A stretch of 64,000 nucleotides of DNA from Cognataquiflexum aquatile. Its GTDB lineage: Bacteria; Bacteroidota; Bacteroidia; Cytophagales; Cyclobacteriaceae. This document shows, one piece after another, positions 43,175 to 52,928 of the stretch. The DNA is taken from positions 310,001 to 374,000 of the forward strand of contig NZ_QMIK01000001.1 in assembly GCF_003316845.1 (NCBI RefSeq), written 5' to 3'. Both the position numbers and the translations under genes were made by a program. Under the pieces are notes generated by a model. It ran no database searches and had not been told where the DNA came from. It worked only from the letters and a program-made list of their open reading frames with translations. How positions within the stretch are numbered: position 1 is the stretch's first letter; the number at the start of each line of letters is the position of its first letter.

Positions 43175-43624
43175 ATGAAAAAGTTATTTGGCGCTTTGCT
43201 GATCACCCTATTCAGCTTCCAAATCACCATGGCTCAGGATAAAATCACCTGGCTGACATTCGAGGAAGCCGCAGCCAAAACTGCTGAAAATCCCAAAATG
43301 ATCTTTGTGGATGTTTACACCGATTGGTGTGGATGGTGCAAGAAAATGGACAAGGACACTTTCACCGATCCTGAAGTCATTGGCTTTATCAATGAAAATT
43401 TCTACGCTGTCAAAATGAATGCTGAGAATGGAAATAGGAAATTTAGTTTTAAAGGAAAAGAATATTCAGAAGCGACCATGGCCAGGGCGATGCGGGTAAG
43501 TTCTTACCCCAACTTTGTAATCATGGATGCCGTGATGGAAAACATCGCCCAATACCCGGGATATAGAGAACCTGTTCCATTTCTCGCCGGATTGGATGAG
43601 CTAGTCAATAAATTCGGCAAGTAA
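43175..43624 (+). CDS. Secreted thioredoxin-fold protein
   Basis: 149 residues from the ATG at 43175, which gives the signal peptide MKKLFGALLITLFSFQITMA; an earlier in-frame ATG at 43160 adds five residues. Thioredoxin-like active site WCGWC (Cys52, Cys55) in VDVYTDWCGWCKKMD, with the later cis-Pro region VSSYPNFVIMD. It probably reduces or isomerises disulfides in the periplasm. It ends two bases before mnmE, so both share a transcript. Confidence 0.9.
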   Translation: MKKLFGALLITLFSFQITMAQDKITWLTFEEAAAKTAENPKMIFVDVYTDWCGWCKKMDKDTFTDPEVIGFINENFYAVKMNAENGNRKFSFKGKEYSEATMARAMRVSSYPNFVIMDAVMENIAQYPGYREPVPFLAGLDELVNKFGK

Positions 43625-43626
43625 GT

Positions 43627-45009
43627 ATGTCATTTTCCCTGCACGAAAAAGAAGATACCATTGTGGCATTGGCCACCCCTCAGGGAGTCGGTGCCATTGC
43701 GGTCATCCGACTTTCGGGAAAAGATGCCATCAAAATCACAAACAGTGTTTTTAAAGGGAAAGACCTGGAAAAGCAGGCTTCCCACACCATTCATTTTGGA
43801 ACTATCCGCGATGGAGACAAAATCATCGATGAAGTCTTGGTCTCCGTTTTTGTCGCACCGAAATCCTTTACCAAAGAAAACGTCGTGGAGATCTCCACGC
43901 ATGGGTCTTCCTTCATTGTCAATCAGGTCATCAAATTATTGATCCGTCATGGAGCAAGACCGGCCAAACCGGGAGAATTTACCCAAAGGGCTTTTCTCCA
44001 TGGGCAGTTTGACCTGGCACAGGCTGAGGCAGTAGCTGACTTGATCCATTCAGATTCTGAGACCTCCCACCAAGCAGCCATGAATCAAATGCGTGGTGGC
44101 TTCAGCAGTGAGATTCAAAAACTCAGAAATGAGCTGATCCATTTTGCTTCGATGATCGAGCTTGAACTTGATTTTGGGGAGGAAGACGTGGAGTTTGCAA
44201 ACAGGAATGACCTGAAAGTCTTGGTGGAAAAATTGCTTCTCGCCGTTGAGTTGCTGGTTGCGAGTTTTGATTTGGGCAATGTGATCAAAAACGGTGTACC
44301 AACGGTCATCGCCGGAAAACCCAATGCCGGAAAGTCCACCTTGCTCAATGCGCTTTTGAATGAAGAAAAAGCTATCGTGTCAGAAATTGCCGGCACCACC
44401 CGGGATTTTATTGAAGATGAAATCAATATCGGCGGTGTGATTTTCCGCTTTATCGATACGGCTGGACTGCGGGAAACAACAGATATGATAGAAGCAATCG
44501 GTGTCAGCCGCACACAGGAGAAAATGAAAACGGCATCTCTGATTCTGTATCTTTTTGACCTGACGGATACCGATATGGTTGAGATCAATCGGGATATCAA
44601 TAGGTTGGAAAATCAGGGCGTACCCTTTGTCAAGGTGGCCAACAAAATAGACAAAGCCTCTGCTGAGTTTGTCAGCGAACTGAAAGCAAAGTATCCTGAC
44701 ACCATTTTTATTTCCGCTGGGCAAAAGGAAAACCTTGAGGTGTTGAAAAGCCGCATTTTGGAGTTGGTCAATCTGGACAAGTTCAGGACGGGCAATACCA
44801 TTGTCACCAATATCCGGCATTACGATTCCTTGGTCAAAACAAGGCAGTCGCTTTTGGATGTTTTGGAAGGTTTGGACAGGCAGATCACCAATGATTTTTT
44901 GGCGATGGATATCCGCAGATCCCTGCATTACCTTGGTGAAATCACAGGGGAGATTACCACAGACGACCTATTGACCAATATCTTTTCGAAGTTCTGTATC
45001 GGGAAGTGA
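43627..45009 (+). CDS. mnmE: tRNA modification GTPase MnmE
   Basis: 460 residues. N-terminal tetrahydrofolate-binding domain (TIVALATPQGVGAIAVIRLSG, split after 20 residues), central helical domain, and an inserted GTPase domain with P-loop GKPNAGKS (230-237), G2 TTRDF, G3 DTAGLRET and G4 NKID. The end carries the invariant FCIGK. MnmE works with MnmG to make 5-carboxymethylaminomethyl-uridine at U34. Cotranscribed with the thioredoxin gene two bases upstream. Confidence 0.97.
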   Translation: MSFSLHEKEDTIVALATPQGVGAIAVIRLSGKDAIKITNSVFKGKDLEKQASHTIHFGTIRDGDKIIDEVLVSVFVAPKSFTKENVVEISTHGSSFIVNQVIKLLIRHGARPAKPGEFTQRAFLHGQFDLAQAEAVADLIHSDSETSHQAAMNQMRGGFSSEIQKLRNELIHFASMIELELDFGEEDVEFANRNDLKVLVEKLLLAVELLVASFDLGNVIKNGVPTVIAGKPNAGKSTLLNALLNEEKAIVSEIAGTTRDFIEDEINIGGVIFRFIDTAGLRETTDMIEAIGVSRTQEKMKTASLILYLFDLTDTDMVEINRDINRLENQGVPFVKVANKIDKASAEFVSELKAKYPDTIFISAGQKENLEVLKSRILELVNLDKFRTGNTIVTNIRHYDSLVKTRQSLLDVLEGLDRQITNDFLAMDIRRSLHYLGEITGEITTDDLLTNIFSKFCIGK

Positions 45010-45913
45010 GTTAGAGGTTGTCGGGTTGTCGGCTTCGCGTTGTCGGGTTGAAAAAGTTGTAATTGTTCTAGTGGTTGTAATTGTTGTCTGCTTCGCGTTG
45101 TCAGGTTGTCAGCTGCGCGTTGTCGGGTTAGATTTGTTGTAATTGTTGTAATTGTTGTCTATTTCGCGTTGTCAGGTTGTCGGGTTGGTAAAAACACCCT
45201 GAAGGGGTGGCATGTTTATAGAAAAAATGTGAAATGAGGTGGGTTTGGTTTTGGCTAATTTGATGGGCAATTGTGAGGAAAGCTTTCCGCCAAAGCAGGG
45301 ATGGTGATTTTTAACCACAGATTTAAATGATTTGCACAGATTTTTTACCACATAGGGTCATAAAGAACATAGAAGTGGATTGGTTCCGCCACGATGGACA
45401 GGTGTAATGGTTTTCGTGTGTTGGGGTTGTTGAAAGCCTTTTTTTACAAAACAAAATCTGACAGATACCGCTCAGAAATAACCGGTAGTTTGATTTCGGA
45501 TTTAGGATCTTTTTCGGTAAAGAAAGACACCTCCCGAACACTTAATCTGAGTGAAGAATCAATTTTTAGGTTCGAAATGATACCAAAAAAAATGGAATTC
45601 AATAAAATCATAGCTAGAAAATGGGTTATCTGGCTGGGGGCTCAACTCTATTCATGAGAGGAAAAAATCATATTTGGAATTCATTTTTGGCAAGGTAGCC
45701 CTTTGCCTTTTTAGGAAGAATTAACCATTAAATAACTTGGATTTGAATTCACTGCTTTTTATCAACCATATGTAACATGTCCTTAACAAGAGGCCTTCAG
45801 GATTATTTTTTGGTTATTAAAACATAACAAGGATATAAAAAGAAACTAGACCTCCGACCGTCCCTCCCATGGTAATTTTGGAAAGTACTTAATCCAATTT
45901 AAACCTATTGATT
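45010..45913. repeat. 904-base spacer with word repeats before SusC
   Basis: Without a supported gene. 45010-45190 is built of CTTCGCGTTGTC (45033-45044, 45091-45102, plus one-base variants at 45113-45124 and 45162-45173) and GTTGTAATTG (45056-45065, 45074-45083, 45136-45145, 45145-45154). A copy of GGTTCCGCCACGATGGACAGG is at about 45380-45400. The remainder up to SusC is AT-rich with a -7-like element at 45873. Short frames of 70-90 codons here lack any supporting feature. Confidence 0.7.
45873..45880 (+). promoter_or_regulatory. Candidate -7 element TAATTTTG of the SusC operon
   Basis: Matches TAnnTTTG, 33 bases before the SusC ATG at 45914. No TTTG lies about 19 bases upstream; the region there is GC-rich, so another sigma factor or an activator is possible. 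Confidence 0.35.
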
Positions 45914-48900
45914 ATGGGAAATTTTACTTCTAAAAAAACACGAGCAACGCTTCGAATGTGCGTAATCTGCACCGTGATCTTTTTTTCGGGAGGATTGTCA
46001 GGAATTCAGGCTAAAGCCTTACCTGCATCTTCGGATATAAAAGACTTTGCAGTAGTCACAGGAACTGTTAAAGATGAGACAGGAGCGCCGTTGCCAGGTG
46101 TAGCACTTCTTGTCAAAGGAACGACAAGCGGAACCATAACAGATCTTGATGGGAAATTTTCAATCGATGTGCCTAATGATGCAACTCTTGTGGTTTCATA
46201 TTTGGGGTATATTACTACGGAAGTTCCAATCAACGGACAATCATTGCTGACGATCCAATTACAGCCGGAAGATTCTCAGCTAAATGAGTTTGTTGTGGTA
46301 GGATATGGTATTCAGAAGCGATCAGATGTGACCGGAGCTATTGGTTCATTGAAAAGGGAAAACTTCAACCGGGGGATTATTGCAAATCCTGTAGATCTAT
46401 TACAGGGTCAAGTTGCCGGTGTGAATGTTACCTCCGTCAGTGGAGAACCTGGAGCAAATCAAAATGTGATCATCCGGGGCATTGGAAGTTTGCGCTCAGG
46501 AACACAGCCGCTTTATGTGCTTGATGGCTTCCTGTTGGATAATTCTGATACCGGAATAGCCTCCAATCCGCTCAATTTTTTGAATCCTAATGATATCGAA
46601 AGCATAGATGTGTTAAAGGACGCAAGTGCCGCGGCCCTTTACGGCTCCAGAGCATCCAATGGTGTCATCGTAATCACCACTAAGAAAGGTAAGGCCGGGA
46701 CTTCTCAGGTAAATTTATCCGCATCTACGGCATGGTCTTCGATGGCCAATCAAATCGATGTATTTGAGGCAGATGAGTTTCGACGCCAAGTGGTAGCAGT
46801 AGGCGGCAATTTGGAGGATTTCGACGGAAATACCCGTTGGCAAGATGAATTGACACAGGTAGGGTTCTCTCAGGATTACAGTTTATCTATGAGCGGAGCA
46901 AACAGTGAGAAATTTTCCTATTTCGCTTCCCTAGGCTACTTAGACAAGGAAGGTATTTTGAAGAACAGCAATTTAAAGCGCTATTCCGGTAAACTGAACA
47001 TGAATCAGAAAGCTTTCGACGGTAGACTTATTATAGATTACAATCTGACAGCCTCCTATACTGAAAATCTCCGACCAAGCATCGAATCTACCATCAGTGA
47101 TATGCTTAACTTGAATCCCACGATTCCTGCCTTAACGGATGGTGAACCTACCTTGCTCAATACCAATGCATTGAATCCGTTAAAGCGAAATCAGCTTTAC
47201 AGTGATAATGCCGCAAACAACCGGATCTTGGGTTCCATATCTCCATCTTTCGAAATCATTGAAGGCCTTACTTATAAGTTAAATCTTGGGGTAGATTACT
47301 CCAATACCAACAGATACATCCAGTATAAGCCGTTTACCGAAGTTGTAAATGAGTCCAATGTGGCAAATGGCAGTTTGGATCAATTGATTTCTGCCAACAC
47401 CAATAGTTTGGTAGAGAATACCCTTACCTATAGTTGGAATAATTACAAGCACAATTTCAATGTACTTGCAGGTCATTCTTACCAGTCATTTTTGGACGAG
47501 TTCAGAGGTACTTCCGCTAGAGGATTTGCAGCTAACAATATCGAACCTAGATTTCAGGATCAAAACAGTACCAGTGAATTTCCGACCACGATAAGCGCCT
47601 CAGGAGTTAGAAATGAATTACAATCCTTCTTCGGAAGACTCAATTATGTCTACGACGAAAAGTATTTATTCACAGCCACAATCCGTGCAGATGGGTCTTC
47701 TAAGTTCGGAGACAATAACAAGTATGGTTACTTTCCCTCCTTTGCTTTGGGTTGGAATGTGACAAAGGAAGAATTTATGGCCAACTCGTTTTTCAACAAC
47801 TTGAAAGTGCGAACGAGCTGGGGACAAACCGGAAATCAGGAAATACCATCCAAGATTACCCAGGCAAGTTTCTCTGAGGATCGATTAGCCACAGGTGCAG
47901 GCAGTCTTAATACTTACCCTATCGATACCCAAGGAAGAACTTTGGACGACTACCCGTATGGAATTGTTTTTACCCGCTTGGCAAACCCGGATTTACAATG
48001 GGAGGTTTCCACCCAGTTTAATGCAGGAATAGACTTTGCTGTCTTTAACTATCGATTGACCGGTGCTTTGGATTATTTCAACAAAGTATCCTCCAACATC
48101 CTCTTAGAAGTAGTTCCTGCAGATCCGGTTCAGCCTACTTCGACTTTCTGGGATAACATCGAAAGCATGGAGATTCACAACAGCGGAATCGAATTGGCTT
48201 TGAATTACAACAGCAAGCCGAAGCAATCTTTTTCCTATGAAATTGGTGGCAATATTTCATTGATTCAAAACGAAGTAAGAGACTCCCCTTTTGCAGTCCT
48301 GACTACCGGTCAAGCTCAAGGCGCAGGTCAAACAGGAGCGACCATCAACGGTTACATCAACGGTCATCCGATCGGAGCATTTTATATGCTTCAGTTTGAT
48401 GGAATAGGAGAAAATGGCCTCAACAGGTTTGTGGATATCAACGGAGACGGAGCAATTCTTGATAATGACAGAAGCGTGGTAGGCAGCGCAATCCCAAAGG
48501 TGATTTATGGTTTTAGAACTAATCTAAGGTATAAGAATTTTGACTTTGGAATGAATTTCAACGGTGGAGCAGGAAATGAAATTTATAATCATACAACCAT
48601 GTCTCTCTTTACCAAGTCTCAACTTTCCAGATCCAACAACACCACGGATTTTGCAGTCCAATTCCCAAATGAATCTTTCAATAATGCCAATACGGTCTCT
48701 ACCCGATTCCTGGAGAGTGGATCTTACCTAAGATTGAACAATGCTACTATTGGATACAGTTTTAGACCAGATCGGCTTGGAGTGGGCAATACCTTTCAAA
48801 ATATCCGTATTTCCCTTACAGGTCAAAACTTGTTTGTGATTACAAACTATTCCGGATTTGATCCGGAAGTAAATACCGGAGCAACATCTGGCGGTATTCA

Positions 48901-48973
48901 AACCTTTGGTATTGATCGATTTACCTATCCAATGGCTAGGACATTTATGGTCAATTTGAATTTAACCTTTTAA
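45914..48973 (+). CDS. SusC/RagA-type TonB-linked outer membrane protein
   Basis: 1019 residues from the ATG at 45914 (an in-frame TTG two codons upstream is less likely). Order: signal sequence, CarboxypepD_reg-like domain (GTVKDETGAPLPGVALLVKG, FSIDVPNDATLVVSYLGY), plug with VVGYGIQKRSDVTGAIG and the SusC signature near SIDVLKDASAAALYGSRASN, then a 22-strand barrel. It imports large ligands through the outer membrane together with SusD, powered by TonB. No anti-sigma or TBDT regulator precedes it. It is followed by SusD and then phosphatases, which suggests an organophosphate ligand. Confidence 0.96.
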   Translation: MGNFTSKKTRATLRMCVICTVIFFSGGLSGIQAKALPASSDIKDFAVVTGTVKDETGAPLPGVALLVKGTTSGTITDLDGKFSIDVPNDATLVVSYLGYITTEVPINGQSLLTIQLQPEDSQLNEFVVVGYGIQKRSDVTGAIGSLKRENFNRGIIANPVDLLQGQVAGVNVTSVSGEPGANQNVIIRGIGSLRSGTQPLYVLDGFLLDNSDTGIASNPLNFLNPNDIESIDVLKDASAAALYGSRASNGVIVITTKKGKAGTSQVNLSASTAWSSMANQIDVFEADEFRRQVVAVGGNLEDFDGNTRWQDELTQVGFSQDYSLSMSGANSEKFSYFASLGYLDKEGILKNSNLKRYSGKLNMNQKAFDGRLIIDYNLTASYTENLRPSIESTISDMLNLNPTIPALTDGEPTLLNTNALNPLKRNQLYSDNAANNRILGSISPSFEIIEGLTYKLNLGVDYSNTNRYIQYKPFTEVVNESNVANGSLDQLISANTNSLVENTLTYSWNNYKHNFNVLAGHSYQSFLDEFRGTSARGFAANNIEPRFQDQNSTSEFPTTISASGVRNELQSFFGRLNYVYDEKYLFTATIRADGSSKFGDNNKYGYFPSFALGWNVTKEEFMANSFFNNLKVRTSWGQTGNQEIPSKITQASFSEDRLATGAGSLNTYPIDTQGRTLDDYPYGIVFTRLANPDLQWEVSTQFNAGIDFAVFNYRLTGALDYFNKVSSNILLEVVPADPVQPTSTFWDNIESMEIHNSGIELALNYNSKPKQSFSYEIGGNISLIQNEVRDSPFAVLTTGQAQGAGQTGATINGYINGHPIGAFYMLQFDGIGENGLNRFVDINGDGAILDNDRSVVGSAIPKVIYGFRTNLRYKNFDFGMNFNGGAGNEIYNHTTMSLFTKSQLSRSNNTTDFAVQFPNESFNNANTVSTRFLESGSYLRLNNATIGYSFRPDRLGVGNTFQNIRISLTGQNLFVITNYSGFDPEVNTGATSGGIQTFGIDRFTYPMARTFMVNLNLTF

Positions 48974-49035
48974 AGAACGTGTTGATAATCATTTCCCATA
49001 TGAGATTCCTTGTGGACTCAAAAAAATATAATCAT

Positions 49036-50778
49036 ATGAAAACTATCAGTTTTAGCAAATTAATACCAGTTGTCGCTTTTTTTCTCGCTTTCTTAAGCTG
49101 TACTACATTAGAGGAGGAAATCCTCGATGAGTCACTTACTGGAACGGGACAAGCGGAAATAGTAAGTGGATCCATTGCTCCGGTATATGGCATGATGCGT
49201 CAAGTATGGCTTCATACGGTCAACTTTGGACTACAGGAAGTAGCCTCTGATGAGGGTATCCTTCCCTATCGAGGTGGTACGGACTGGTTTGATGGAGGTA
49301 AATTTATTGCCGTACACCAGCATTTGATGACACCTGGAAATAGCTTGGTTGGAGATACCTGGACTTTTATTACCCTGACTTTGTCAAGGGCAGTGGCAGC
49401 GGAAGAGCAATTGGGATTAGAAGTACAAAATGGAAATTCAAGTGCCCAAAATCCACTTTACGAAATGGTAGCCATAAAAGCTTACCTGAACATGCTGGCT
49501 TTGGATAACTGGGGACTTGTTTTCAGAAAAGAACGTTCCAATCAACAATCAGAGATTCTCAGAGGTCAAGAAGCTGTGGATTACCTTGAATCAGAGCTCC
49601 TGTCAGTAGTCAATTTGATCAGCACCGGTGAGCCCGGTAGAATGAATAAACATGCTGTGGAGGCCTTATTGGCACGTTTGTATTTGAATGCTGCAGTATA
49701 TCGGGATCCATACGGAACTGCGAACTTCAGGATTGAGGATATGGATAAGGTAATCGAATACACCAGCAAAGTCATCAACGGAGGCTATACCTTGTCACCT
49801 GAATATTTTGACTTGTTCAATGATAACAACAAAACCAATCCGGAAATTATTTTTTCTCTTGATCAGCGCGGAGTCCTTCAGACCGAACACAGCAGATGGC
49901 AGTATTGGTCTATTTCCGGGGATCAAGTCCCAAGACCGGAATTTCCCAATACGAGAGGAACAGATGCAGTTGCAGCCACTCCTGACTTCATCCAGACTTG
50001 GTATGATGCGTATGGAGAGGTGGATCCGGCCGATGCAGATGCCCGCTTTTTCCAAGAGAACACGATCGTTCCTGAAAACCTCAGAGATCTGACCGGTTTG
50101 AATCCTACCAATGACGCAGATCATTATTATTGCGTAGATCCGTTAAAATTTGAGATGGACAGAGGAATAATCAGAGGAGTTATTTGGGGACCAAGAAAAG
50201 ATGCGGGCGGTAACATATTGAAGTGTCCCGATGGTAAAGTGAGAATCTACCCGGTGATTAATAGAAGAAGCAGCGGTGCAAACATTCGCTATGTCGATCA
50301 TATCTTCCAAGTAGATTTTACCAATGAAGGAAGTCTACACAATACAGGACACCGATTTTCTAAATATCAATTTAGCAGAACTGCTCCAAACTGCTGCAGC
50401 AACAGTAGCGTGGATATCGTTCTGCTTAGATTAGGTGAAGTATATTTGATGCGTGCTGAAGCTAAATTGAGAAAAGGCGATACTGCCGGAGCTCTTGCAG
50501 ATGTCAACACGCTGAGAACTTCTAGAAATGCACGTCCTGCCCAAACCCCAGCTCCACTGAATGCTATCGATTTGGATATTCTTTTCCGTGAATCTGGATT
50601 TGAATTATACTGGGAAGGTCTGAGAAGAACCAACCAAATCAGATTTGGAAAATATGAGGATAGCTGGACCGAAAAGACTAACAGTGATGTCAACAAAAGA
50701 CTGTTCCCGATTCCTCAACGAGCGATCGACGGAGCTTCTAACATTCCCGGGTTCCTTAAACAAAATCCTGGGTATTAA
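49036..50778 (+). CDS. RagB/SusD-family surface lipoprotein
   Basis: 580 residues from the ATG at 49036; 57 bases of longer frame precede it. Lipobox FLAFLSC. SusD-type TPR array with ALLARLYLNAAVYRDP and VLLRLGEVYLMRAEAKLRKG near the end, and the final ELYWEGLRRTNQIRFG. It caps the SusC barrel and delivers ligand. A short Cys cluster (NCCSNSS) sits just before the penultimate motif. The coupled pair lacks adjacent glycoside hydrolases but faces phosphatase genes, so its cargo may be phosphorylated. Confidence 0.95.
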   Translation: MKTISFSKLIPVVAFFLAFLSCTTLEEEILDESLTGTGQAEIVSGSIAPVYGMMRQVWLHTVNFGLQEVASDEGILPYRGGTDWFDGGKFIAVHQHLMTPGNSLVGDTWTFITLTLSRAVAAEEQLGLEVQNGNSSAQNPLYEMVAIKAYLNMLALDNWGLVFRKERSNQQSEILRGQEAVDYLESELLSVVNLISTGEPGRMNKHAVEALLARLYLNAAVYRDPYGTANFRIEDMDKVIEYTSKVINGGYTLSPEYFDLFNDNNKTNPEIIFSLDQRGVLQTEHSRWQYWSISGDQVPRPEFPNTRGTDAVAATPDFIQTWYDAYGEVDPADADARFFQENTIVPENLRDLTGLNPTNDADHYYCVDPLKFEMDRGIIRGVIWGPRKDAGGNILKCPDGKVRIYPVINRRSSGANIRYVDHIFQVDFTNEGSLHNTGHRFSKYQFSRTAPNCCSNSSVDIVLLRLGEVYLMRAEAKLRKGDTAGALADVNTLRTSRNARPAQTPAPLNAIDLDILFRESGFELYWEGLRRTNQIRFGKYEDSWTEKTNSDVNKRLFPIPQRAIDGASNIPGFLKQNPGY

Positions 50779-50838
50779 AACTTTGAATTTATCAGAATCT
50801 TTGCCAATAACCCAATATTCTACTTCAACGGGACGGAT

Positions 50839-50854
50839 CCCGATAGCTATGGGG
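50839..50854. repeat. Palindrome CCCGATAgcTATgGGG
   Basis: Imperfect copy of the CCCGATA/TATCGGG palindrome that is perfect at 54273-54290, in the 3' spacer of the SusD gene. Confidence 0.6.
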
Positions 50855-50971
50855 ACGAAGTCGAAAGACCGGTGTGTCGGAAGTTTCAGACCCCCGCTAA
50901 GAACTATATTGAATAAAAATTATTCTAAAATCATCGTTGTACAAAAAATTAAATGCGTCCATCTATATGAT

Positions 50972-51004
50972 AAAAATCCGGCTGAATTTCAGTCGGATTT
51001 TTTT
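50972..51004. terminator. Bidirectional terminator between SusD and phosphoesterase genes
   Basis: AAATCCGGCTG (50974-50984) / CAGTCGGATTT (50990-51000), with one G-T pair, loop AATTT, A-run before and T-run after. It serves both the SusCD transcript and the opposing PLC/phosphoesterase transcript. Confidence 0.85.
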
Positions 51005-51035
51005 ATCTATGAACAATGCGAAATACAGGGATTGT

Positions 51036-52928
51036 TTACTTCCCTAAATCTAAGACCTTCCCTTCTTCCGGATAGATCAAAAAGTGGTCAGAAGGATATG
51101 AATTCATCATCTTACCCAAAATCCAAAAGAAATCGATAAGCTGATTTTGGACTGCGAAATTACTTTCTGCTTTGGTTTTGAAGGTGAGTTCTGTCAGGAT
51201 ATGATAGAATTTCAGTCGGTGCAAAGGAATGAGGTCTTTGCCCAAGTGTCCGCCGTTTTTGATCAGGTAAAAATCCATCATCAGGTTGTTTCCATCTTTG
51301 TCAACCTGCAAACTGTCATTCCGGAAACTATTATCCCCTCCCCTTTTCGCCATGACTTTTCTTCTGCCAAGAGCATCCGCTACCAAAAAAGTGTTTCCTT
51401 CCAAATCATTCAACTGCACCCAAAAAAGGATTTCTTCTTCAGACAATCCTTCCACCAAAGAAGCCAAATCCATTGGCCAATCCGAGGACAAAAACCTCAG
51501 TTGGATCAATTGCTCCAAATGGCCCAAGGTATATCCAAGGTATGATTTGGAGGAAAGAATGGATTTGTCCCATATTTTTTCTGGATACAATCTAGAAAGG
51601 TAGTCATGCTCCATCCCGTAAATGCCAAAAAACTCATCAAACCTTGCCACTTCGTACAAGGGTACAGTAGTGATTTCCAATGCATGGTCAGGTCTCTGGG
51701 AAATGATTTTATATGCCGGAGGAAATGCCGCAAGTGAAGGAACCTGTATGTTGATCAGGGATTTCCCTGTTGGCGTCCAATGGATTCCTGTGTCATTGAG
51801 GTGCATGTGACCTGCAAGATGCACCCTGATTCCTGCTTCAGCGTATTGGTCGGAAACCTGATGGGTAGGTACCCTTACCAACTGGAACTTGTTGATGCCA
51901 AAAACTGAAGCCATCTTTTCTGAAGTGCCGTCATGGAAATCTGCCAAGGGATAATGACTGAATGAGAGGAGTGTTTTTCCACGCTTTTTTGCTTCGGCGG
52001 TGACATTTTTAATCCAATTGAGTTGGTGCTGTTTATGTTGTGCTGCGAGGTTAAACCCTATACTCGAACCGCTCCACCCCTTTAATTCATTGTCTTCTCC
52101 AAACCGTGGACTGTACACATTGCCATCGATAGCCAAAAGCCAAATCCCTTCCACCGGTTCCACCACATAGCTTGCATCCGGCAAAAAATAACCCGAGTCG
52201 CCAACTTCATACAACCGATTTTTTATTTCCGAAAGCGCCAATGCTTTTTCAAATTCATATCCTTCGTAATCGAGTCCCAAAAAAGGATGAGACCAAAAAA
52301 TATCCTTTTGGTCAGGAAAGAAGCCAAATGATCCCAATTCTTTACAAATCTCATAATACCCCCAATAATTGATTTGTTCTATCCTTGGGATGCTGTCCAA
52401 AGGATTTTTGCCTTCAAAACCAGCTATTGTTTGAGGACGTCCTTGTGCTCCAATATAGTCCACTTTACTTCCGACGCCTCCGAAAGGAGTTACGGGATCG
52501 TGGTTTCCGGTCGTGATAAAAAACCGCATCCCAAAATCCTCTGCGTACTGATCCAATATGGTTTTGAGCAATTTTACATTCATCGGTTGCCCGTCATCAG
52601 TAAAGTCTCCCGGCAAAACCACGAACTTGATCTCTTTCTTTCTTAAATCCTCCAAAGCCTCCAAAAACGCAAAATAATTTTCATTAAAAAGTCGCGTGGA
52701 ATTCATTTGGCTGAGCATAGTTTTAAGGGTCGCCATTTTGCCGGTTACCGGATGGGCCACACCCTGAAAACCTGAGGAATCAAAGTCTGCATCCACATCG
52801 TGAAGATGGATATCAGCCAAAAAAGCCACTTTAGCCTCAAGTCCAGATTGGGCCAAAAGTGGCACCTGAGGCCAAGAATACATCATTCCCGCACTCAGAA
52901 GTACGGGAATAAGTTTGGAGTAATTCAC
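51036..52928 (-). CDS. Secreted calcineurin-like metallophosphoesterase
   Basis: 630 residues with a signal peptide (KLIPVLLSAGMMYS to PLLAQ). Metal-binding motifs: D39-x-H41 in FLADIHLHD, GD107-108 in LPGDFTDDG, GNHD 141-144, SHYPL in the middle and GHMH near 355. This family hydrolyses phosphomonoesters or diesters with two metals. The C-terminal third (about 400-630) is a helical extension of unknown role. Its start overlaps the stop of the PLC gene by four bases (ATGA), so the two are cotranslated; together they would act on phosphodiesters in the periplasm or outside. Confidence 0.9.
   Translation of the reverse strand: MNYSKLIPVLLSAGMMYSWPQVPLLAQSGLEAKVAFLADIHLHDVDADFDSSGFQGVAHPVTGKMATLKTMLSQMNSTRLFNENYFAFLEALEDLRKKEIKFVVLPGDFTDDGQPMNVKLLKTILDQYAEDFGMRFFITTGNHDPVTPFGGVGSKVDYIGAQGRPQTIAGFEGKNPLDSIPRIEQINYWGYYEICKELGSFGFFPDQKDIFWSHPFLGLDYEGYEFEKALALSEIKNRLYEVGDSGYFLPDASYVVEPVEGIWLLAIDGNVYSPRFGEDNELKGWSGSSIGFNLAAQHKQHQLNWIKNVTAEAKKRGKTLLSFSHYPLADFHDGTSEKMASVFGINKFQLVRVPTHQVSDQYAEAGIRVHLAGHMHLNDTGIHWTPTGKSLINIQVPSLAAFPPAYKIISQRPDHALEITTVPLYEVARFDEFFGIYGMEHDYLSRLYPEKIWDKSILSSKSYLGYTLGHLEQLIQLRFLSSDWPMDLASLVEGLSEEEILFWVQLNDLEGNTFLVADALGRRKVMAKRGGDNSFRNDSLQVDKDGNNLMMDFYLIKNGGHLGKDLIPLHRLKFYHILTELTFKTKAESNFAVQNQLIDFFWILGKMMNSYPSDHFLIYPEEGKVLDLGK

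Noticed and set aside
45394-45657. An 87-residue plus-strand frame in the long spacer before SusC
   Set aside because: It begins in a REP-like element, shows no family motif or coding-like composition, and a competing frame of similar length lies on the opposite strand.
50645-51139. A 164-residue plus-strand frame across the SusD end and the phosphoesterase end
   Set aside because: It overlaps two well-supported genes and a strong terminator; the translation is low complexity with no domain.
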